A stretch of DNA of 64,000 bases. It comes from Pseudomonas fluorescens. Lineage in GTDB: Bacteria > Pseudomonadota > Gammaproteobacteria > Pseudomonadales > Pseudomonadaceae. Every line of letters begins with the position of its first letter. Position 1 is the stretch's first letter. The position numbers were made by a program, and so were the translations under genes. The notes beneath the pieces were generated by a model. The model saw only the letters and a list, made by a program, of their open reading frames with translations, ran no database searches and had not been told where the DNA came from. Below, piece after piece: positions 59,357-64,000 of the stretch. The stretch covers positions 3,968,001 through 4,032,000 of the forward strand of contig NZ_LT907842.1 of assembly GCF_900215245.1 (NCBI RefSeq), written 5' to 3'.

Positions 59357-59956
59357 ATGTCGTCACCCTCTCCTTCCTCTATCGAGATTGAATTCGCCGA
59401 GCGCTGCGACCGCGAGCACGCCAGGGTTTGCGGCGACACGCGGCCGCCCGCACTGCTCAAGCGTCTGGCCGCATGGCGCGATGAGCGGCTGGTGCGCCAG
59501 GCGTTGAAAGTCGCCGGCGAACCGGGGCTGATCCTCGATCTGGCCTGCGGCTCGGGACGGTTCTGGCCGGTGTTGGCCGAACACATCAACCGGGTAATCC
59601 TGGCCTCGGACAACTCCCAGGACATGCTCGACCATGCGCGCACGCATCACCCGGCGGCCTTGCTCAAGCGTGTCAAAACGTTCCAGGGCTCAGCGTTTTC
59701 CATCGGTCTGTCGGCAAATGCGGTGGACTGCATTTTCTGCCTGGAGTTGTTTCGGCATGTGCCCAGCAGTGACATGCGATTGGCGTTGCTGCGTGAGTTT
59801 CACCGCGTCAGCCGTGACACGGTGATTGTCTCAGTGAACGCACGTACGCCGGTGGAGGAAGAGTTCCGACTGGCGGGCTTCAAAGTCCTCAATCATCAGG
59901 AATTCCTGCCCGGCTCCAAGCTGTGGCGCGTTTACGTTCTGCGTAAGAGAGGCTAA
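59357..59956 (+). CDS. SAM-dependent methyltransferase-like protein
   Basis: A 199 aa protein with motif I LILDLACGSGRFWPVLAEHI near residues 57-76, motif II VILASDNSQDML (Asp for the ribose hydroxyls) and VDCIFCLELFRHVP near 121. It is a class I methyltransferase. The end (GSKLWRVYVLRKR) is typical of small SAM enzymes of unknown target. The ATG at 59357 follows the in-frame GTG 59354. It is a stand-alone gene. Confidence 0.78.
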   Translation: MSSPSPSSIEIEFAERCDREHARVCGDTRPPALLKRLAAWRDERLVRQALKVAGEPGLILDLACGSGRFWPVLAEHINRVILASDNSQDMLDHARTHHPAALLKRVKTFQGSAFSIGLSANAVDCIFCLELFRHVPSSDMRLALLREFHRVSRDTVIVSVNARTPVEEEFRLAGFKVLNHQEFLPGSKLWRVYVLRKRG

Positions 59957-60078
59957 CGCTCTCCTGCCGGACTATTCTTCGCCTCTTGTAGGAGTTTTCA
60001 TCTTGGCGTGTGCACTGCGGATGCTCGCAAGTCCCTTTCGCGATATATACTGCGCGCCATTCTTCAAGGGAGAGCCGT

Positions 60079-61212
60079 GTGGCCATCGATATTCACTGGA
60101 TCTGCGACAACGATAGCCTCGGCCAGCATTGCGCCGAATGGCAGCAGTTGCCATTCGTCGCCCTCGACACCGAATTCATGCGGGTCGACACCTTTTATCC
60201 CATTGCCGGGCTGATCCAGATCGGCGATGGCATCCGTGCTTACCTGATCGACCCCCTGACCATCGACAACTGGCAACCTTTGGCCGCCTTGCTGGAAAAC
60301 CCGGCGGTGACCAAAGTGGTACACGCTTGCAGCGAAGACCTGGAAGTGCTGTTGCGCCTGACCGGCAGCCTGCCGGTGCCGTTGTTCGACACGCAGTTGG
60401 CGGCGGCGTATCTGAACCTCGGTTTCTCCATGGGCTACTCGCGCCTGGTGCAAGCCGTGCTGGATATCGAACTGCCCAAGGGGGAAACCCGCTCGGACTG
60501 GCTGCAGCGGCCATTGTCCGAGACGCAAGTGAGCTACGCCGCCGAAGACGCAGTGCACCTGGCCGAGGTTTACATCAGGCTGCGCCCGCAACTGTCGGAC
60601 GACAAATACGCCTGGGTCCTGGAAGACGGCGCCGAGCTGGTGGCGAACCTGCGCCGCGAAGTCGACCCGTACGAGGTCTATCGCGACGCCAAGCTGGCGT
60701 GGAAACTGTCCCGTGCCCAGCTCGCCGTGCTGCGTGAACTGTGCGCCTGGCGCGAGCAGCAAGCCCGCGCCCGTGACCTGCCGCGCAACCGCATCATTCG
60801 TGAACACTCGTTGTGGCCCCTGGCCAAAACCCAGCCGGATAACCTTGCCGCACTGGGCAAAATCGAAGACATGCACCCGCGCACCGTGCGTCAGGATGGC
60901 CAGTTTCTGCTGGACCTGATCAAGCGTGCCGGCAGCGTGTCCATGGACCAATGGCCGCCCGCTGTGGCTGAACCGCTGCCAGTGGACGCCGCCGCGCTGA
61001 TCAAGCAACTGCGCGCCCTGGGCCAGGCCGAAGCCGAACGCCTGGACATGGCGCCGGAACTGATGCTGCGCAAGAAAACCCTCGAAGCCCTGGTCAAGAG
61101 TGGCTACCCCGATGGGCCTTATACATTGCCAGACTCGCTGCGTGGCTGGCGCCGCGAGTTGATGGGCCAGGCGCTGCTCGACAGCCTGGCCACTGCCGGA
61201 GAACAGCCTTGA
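60079..61212 (+). CDS. rnd: Ribonuclease D
   Basis: A 377 aa protein. GTG 60079 is preceded by CAAGGGAGAGCC and starts the pattern [11 protein letters not shown]. The DEDD exonuclease has [16 protein letters not shown] near residues 25-40 (Asp and Glu metal ligands), [13 protein letters not shown] near 85 and [15 protein letters not shown] near 150-165. A helical HRDC region follows near 210-290. It trims the 3' ends of tRNA and other RNA. Its stop overlaps the ycgL gene by 4 bases. Confidence 0.9.
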   Translation: MAIDIHWICDNDSLGQHCAEWQQLPFVALDTEFMRVDTFYPIAGLIQIGDGIRAYLIDPLTIDNWQPLAALLENPAVTKVVHACSEDLEVLLRLTGSLPVPLFDTQLAAAYLNLGFSMGYSRLVQAVLDIELPKGETRSDWLQRPLSETQVSYAAEDAVHLAEVYIRLRPQLSDDKYAWVLEDGAELVANLRREVDPYEVYRDAKLAWKLSRAQLAVLRELCAWREQQARARDLPRNRIIREHSLWPLAKTQPDNLAALGKIEDMHPRTVRQDGQFLLDLIKRAGSVSMDQWPPAVAEPLPVDAAALIKQLRALGQAEAERLDMAPELMLRKKTLEALVKSGYPDGPYTLPDSLRGWRRELMGQALLDSLATAGEQP

Positions 61213-61502
61213 AACGTATTTGCTCCATCTATCGCAGTTTGAAAAAAGACGGGATGTACCTCTACGTGCTGAAAAGCGATGCGCTGGAGCGTGTGCCGGA
61301 ACCGTTGATGGAAGCCTTCGGCAAGGCCCATCTCGCCTTCGAAATGGTGCTGACGCCGGAGCGCAAGCTGTCCCGCGAGGACATCACCGTGGTCCTCGAA
61401 AACCTCGACAAGCAGGGCTACCACCTGCAAATGCCACCGGCCGAGGACGAGTACATCGAACACTTGCCCGAAGAGCTGCTGCGACGCAACGACCCGATGT
61501 GA
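61209..61502 (+). CDS. ycgL: YcgL domain protein
   Basis: A 97 aa protein: [40 protein letters not shown] and the [23 protein letters not shown] (in outline) segment fit the YcgL (DUF709) family. Function is unknown. It is translationally coupled to rnd, and this pair recurs in gammaproteobacteria, suggesting a link with RNA processing. Confidence 0.9.
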   Translation: MKRICSIYRSLKKDGMYLYVLKSDALERVPEPLMEAFGKAHLAFEMVLTPERKLSREDITVVLENLDKQGYHLQMPPAEDEYIEHLPEELLRRNDPM

Positions 61503-61509
61503 TCGGATC

Positions 61510-61529
61510 TGTGCCCTGTCCGGGGCACA
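61510..61529 (+). other. Hairpin after ycgL
   Basis: TGTGCCC (61510-61516) pairs with GGGCACA (61523-61529). The following CAGTCTTC is only weakly T-rich, so it is a poor terminator or an mRNA stabiliser. Confidence 0.45.
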
Positions 61530-61610
61530 GTCTTCAACGCAAACGTAAAAGTGGGTGGTGGCCGTATGGATGCGAGCGGCCGTCTGCAGTGTTTTTGAAA
61601 GGTTTGAACC

Positions 61611-62543
61611 ATGCGTGTTCTGATTGCTGAACAGGATTACCCGCTCTACGCCCAATTGCTCAGTGACGCGGCACCGGACGTCGAGGTGCTGACCAGCGGC
61701 GACTCGGCCGAACTGTCGCGCCTGGCCGCCGATTGCCCGGTATGGCTTGGCCAGCCGGATCTGCTTGCGACGTTGTTGCGCCAAGGGCATCAGCCGCAGT
61801 GGCTGCAATCGACCTGGGCCGGTATCACGCCGCTGCTGGCCGAGGGCCTGCCGCGCGACTACCGCCTGACCCGTGCGGTCGGCATCTTTGGCCAGGTCAT
61901 GGCCGAGTTCGTGCTCACCTACATGCTCGGCCACGAGCGTGAAGTGCTTGCGCGGTTGGTCAGCCAGGTCGAGCGCAAGTGGGACAATCGCCTGGGCCAG
62001 AGCCTGGCGGGGCGCAAGGTGCTGATCGTCGGCACCGGCGATATCGGCCAGTGTGTTGCCGATTTTCTGCTGCCGTTTGGCGTCAAGCTCTACGGCATCG
62101 CCAGCACCGCGCGTGAGCAGGCGCCGTTTATTGAAGTCGCCGGGCTGGATCAATTGGGCCGGTTGGTCGGGGAGGTGGACTACGTGATCAACCTGCTGCC
62201 CAATACGCCTACCACCCATGACCTGTACGACGCTGCGCTGTTCAAGCAATTCAAGCCGACCGGGTTGTTTATCAACGTCGGGCGCGGTGTGGCCGTGGTT
62301 GATGCCGATCTGGTCGAGGCCCTGAAAGAAGGGCACCTGGCTGGCGCGGTGATCGACGTCTGCCGCCAGGAACCCCTGCCGCAACGCCATCCGTTCTGGA
62401 CCGCCTGGGGCCTGCTGTTGACCGGCCACAGCTCGGCGCCGACCTCGCCGCTGATGATGGTGGAACTGTTTGTGCAGAACCTGCGGGCGTATCAGGCCAA
62501 GGAAACCTTGCGCGGCGAAGTGGATTTCGAGCGCGGTTATTAA
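61611..62543 (+). CDS. D-2-hydroxyacid dehydrogenase
   Basis: A 310 aa protein. The Rossmann motif GTGDIG is at residues 141-146. The catalytic triad is visible: Arg225 in NVGRG, Glu254 in RQEPLP and His273 in TGHSSAP. It resembles GhrA-like and other short D-2-hydroxyacid dehydrogenases, which reduce glyoxylate, hydroxypyruvate or similar ketoacids. It starts after a 108-base gap and may be co-transcribed with rnd-ycgL. Confidence 0.87.
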   Translation: MRVLIAEQDYPLYAQLLSDAAPDVEVLTSGDSAELSRLAADCPVWLGQPDLLATLLRQGHQPQWLQSTWAGITPLLAEGLPRDYRLTRAVGIFGQVMAEFVLTYMLGHEREVLARLVSQVERKWDNRLGQSLAGRKVLIVGTGDIGQCVADFLLPFGVKLYGIASTAREQAPFIEVAGLDQLGRLVGEVDYVINLLPNTPTTHDLYDAALFKQFKPTGLFINVGRGVAVVDADLVEALKEGHLAGAVIDVCRQEPLPQRHPFWTAWGLLLTGHSSAPTSPLMMVELFVQNLRAYQAKETLRGEVDFERGY

Positions 62544-62560
62544 ACTCACCCAAGCAAAAT

Positions 62561-62649
62561 GTGCGAGCGGGCTGGCTCGCGATGACGGTGTATCAGCCTG
62601 CCATGCAGTGACTGACCCATCGCTATCGCGGGCAAGCCCGCTCCCACAG
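62561..62649. repeat. REPIN (paired REP palindromes)
   Basis: GTGCGAGCGGGCTGGCTCGC on the left faces CGGGCAAGCCCGCTCCCAC on the right around ATGACGGTGTATCAGCC. It lies between the convergent dehydrogenase and nitroreductase genes and may act as their terminator. Confidence 0.87.
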
Positions 62650-62664
62650 GGATATCGGCAAGGC

Positions 62665-63258
62665 TTACAGGCTGAAGTCACCTTCCGACACCAGTTCGCT
62701 CAGCGGCTTGCGCGGGCTTGGCACTTCACGGCCTTGCAGGTATTCAGGCAAGCTCGATTTGTCCCCCAGCTTGCCGACGGCCACCGCCGCGTGCAGCGCA
62801 TACCCGTCTGGAATCTTCAGCGCTTGGCGGGTCAATGCCTGATCGAAGCCGGCCATGCCATGGGTGTGCCAGCCGCTGAGGCTGGCTTGCAGCGCCAGGT
62901 GGCCCCAGGCTGAGCCGGTGTCGAAGGTGTGCCACAGCGCCGGGGTTTCTTCCGTGGCGCCGGGGGCGATGAAGTCGGTTTTCGAGGCGATGATCACCAG
63001 GGCCGACGCATGTTGCGCCCACCCACGGTTGAATTCATTGAGCAGGCCCAGGAAGCGTTCCCAGTCCGGCGTGTCACGGCGCGCATAGAGAAAACGCCAT
63101 GGCTGCGAGTTGTAGGCCGATGGCGCCCAACGCGCGGCTTCGAAGAAGCTCAGCAGGGTCTCCTGCGGGATGCTCTCGCCGGTAAAGGCGCGGGGCGACC
63201 AGCGCTCGGTAAACTGGGTGTGGATCGGGTAATCGGCAACGCGTGGGTTATTGCTCAT
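62665..63258 (-). CDS. Nitroreductase-family flavoprotein
   Basis: A 197 aa protein with the FMN site pattern: FTERWSPRAFTGESIPQETL near residues 16-35, EAARWAPSAYNSQPWRFLYA near 40-59 and WGHLALQASLSGWHTHGMAG (in outline) near 117-136. It reduces nitro compounds, quinones or similar with NAD(P)H. Physiological substrate unknown. Divergent from ycgN. Confidence 0.87.
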   Translation of the reverse strand: MSNNPRVADYPIHTQFTERWSPRAFTGESIPQETLLSFFEAARWAPSAYNSQPWRFLYARRDTPDWERFLGLLNEFNRGWAQHASALVIIASKTDFIAPGATEETPALWHTFDTGSAWGHLALQASLSGWHTHGMAGFDQALTRQALKIPDGYALHAAVAVGKLGDKSSLPEYLQGREVPSPRKPLSELVSEGDFSL

Positions 63259-63410
63259 GGGCAGATCCTGATGAAAAACCGGGGCTCAAAGCTACTGCGC
63301 CGCCCCAAGCCTGACAAGTCTTGTCATACCGGCAGTCGTAAGCGCTTGGCCCCAAGGGCCTTGGGCACTAGACTGGCGGCCTTTTCACCTACCGATACTG
63401 ATGTAGAGCC

Positions 63411-63860
63411 ATGGCCGCCAAAGTCGAACCTTTCTGGATACGCAAAACCCTTGAGCACCTCGACCAGGAGGAGTGGGAGTCGTTGTGCGACGGCTGTGGC
63501 CTGTGCTGCCTGCAAAAGCTTGAGGACGAGGACGACAACAGCGTTTATTACACGCGCATCGCCTGCAAGCTGCTGGACCTGAAAACCTGCCAGTGCACTG
63601 ACTACCCCAACCGCCGTGCCTCGGTGCCCGACTGTATCCAGCTCACGCCGGGCCAGGCCGATCAGTTCAAATGGCTGCCGCCGACCTGCGGCTACCGCTT
63701 GGTCAGCGAGCGCAAAGACCTGCCGCTGTGGCACCACCTGGTTTGCGGCGACCGTGATGCCGTGCACCACGAACGCATTTCCCAGTCCGGCCGAATGCTC
63801 GCCGAAGGCAGCGTGCCCGAAGACGACTGGGAGGATCACCTGATCTTCCGCGCAGGCTGA
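63411..63860 (+). CDS. ycgN: YcgN family cysteine cluster protein (UPF0260)
   Basis: A 149 aa protein. Cysteines lie in [17 protein letters not shown] near residues 27-43, [18 protein letters not shown] near 50-67, DCIQLTP near 75 and the late CGYR and CGD motifs. This is the YcgN/UPF0260 pattern of likely metal or Fe-S binding. The function is unknown. It occurs near rnd and ycgL in related genomes, as here. A short in-between gap of 15 bases precedes the next gene. Confidence 0.9.
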   Translation: MAAKVEPFWIRKTLEHLDQEEWESLCDGCGLCCLQKLEDEDDNSVYYTRIACKLLDLKTCQCTDYPNRRASVPDCIQLTPGQADQFKWLPPTCGYRLVSERKDLPLWHHLVCGDRDAVHHERISQSGRMLAEGSVPEDDWEDHLIFRAG

Positions 63861-63875
63861 AAAAAAGGAGTGTGT

Positions 63876-64000
63876 ATGACGGTGGCAACCAAGCTGGCGG
63901 CCTCGTTGGTATTGCTGGCGCTGAGCCTGCCCGCGTGGTGCGCGAAGAAAGTCGACCTCGACTACCACGTCAAACTGCTGCCCCAGAGCGATCAGGCCGA
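63876..64000 (+). CDS. Secreted protein, cut by the window end
   Basis: ATG 63876 follows AAAAAAAGGAG with 5-7 bases between. The signal peptide (LAASLVLLALSLPAWC) is followed by AKKVDLDYHVKLLPQS, then the window ends. Only 41 residues are visible. It is co-oriented with ycgN and probably in the same operon. Confidence 0.7.
   Translation, partial: MTVATKLAASLVLLALSLPAWCAKKVDLDYHVKLLPQSDQA

Overview
The window looks like the chromosome of a fluorescent-group Pseudomonas. Supporting signs are high G+C, REP/REPIN palindromes between genes, a pobR-pobA pair, an rnd-ycgL-dehydrogenase-nitroreductase-ycgN block, a periplasmic cyclohexadienyl dehydratase and many LysR regulators. All names rest on reading the translations by eye; no database search was run.

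Positions 1-30888 are most of a temperate, contractile-tailed prophage, with almost every gene rightward. The left end, including integrase, repressor and most replication genes, lies outside the window. The right end is a 3' fragment of tRNA-Ser(CGA) at 30826-30888, read as the attachment site. The order is: nucleotide-metabolism and phosphoesterase genes (0.2-2.8 kb); a tRNA-like element between two terminators; two holin-like genes; portal, Mu F-like protein, protease/scaffold, cement and capsid (4.4-9.3 kb); neck, sheath, tube and tail chaperone (9.9-14.1 kb); a reversed secreted-protein moron; tape measure and baseplate (14.9-21.2 kb); tail collar; then, unusually late, both terminase subunits (22.3-24.3 kb); a tailspike; a large membrane protein resembling a GT-C glycosyltransferase; endolysin and nested spanins; and a reversed coiled-coil gene behind a near-perfect LexA box.

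Positions 30.9-64 kb are ordinary chromosome built from small metabolic modules: an MFS exporter, small secreted proteins, a parD antitoxin with a frameshifted parE, a LysR/citrate symporter/binding-protein cluster, ltrA, a CHMI-like isomerase, a 2-ketoacid decarboxylase plus aldehyde dehydrogenase pair with a divergent LysR, a degenerate metallo-beta-lactamase-fold protein, pobR-pobA with an MFS transporter, a duplicated Cache-domain protein, pheC beside a gamma-glutamylpolyamine synthetase, and the rnd to ycgN block.

The most interesting parts are in the prophage: the tailspike next to a probable surface-glycan-modifying enzyme, the moron with its own palindromic control site, the SOS-boxed terminal gene, the displaced terminase, the split lysis module and the odd tRNA-like element.
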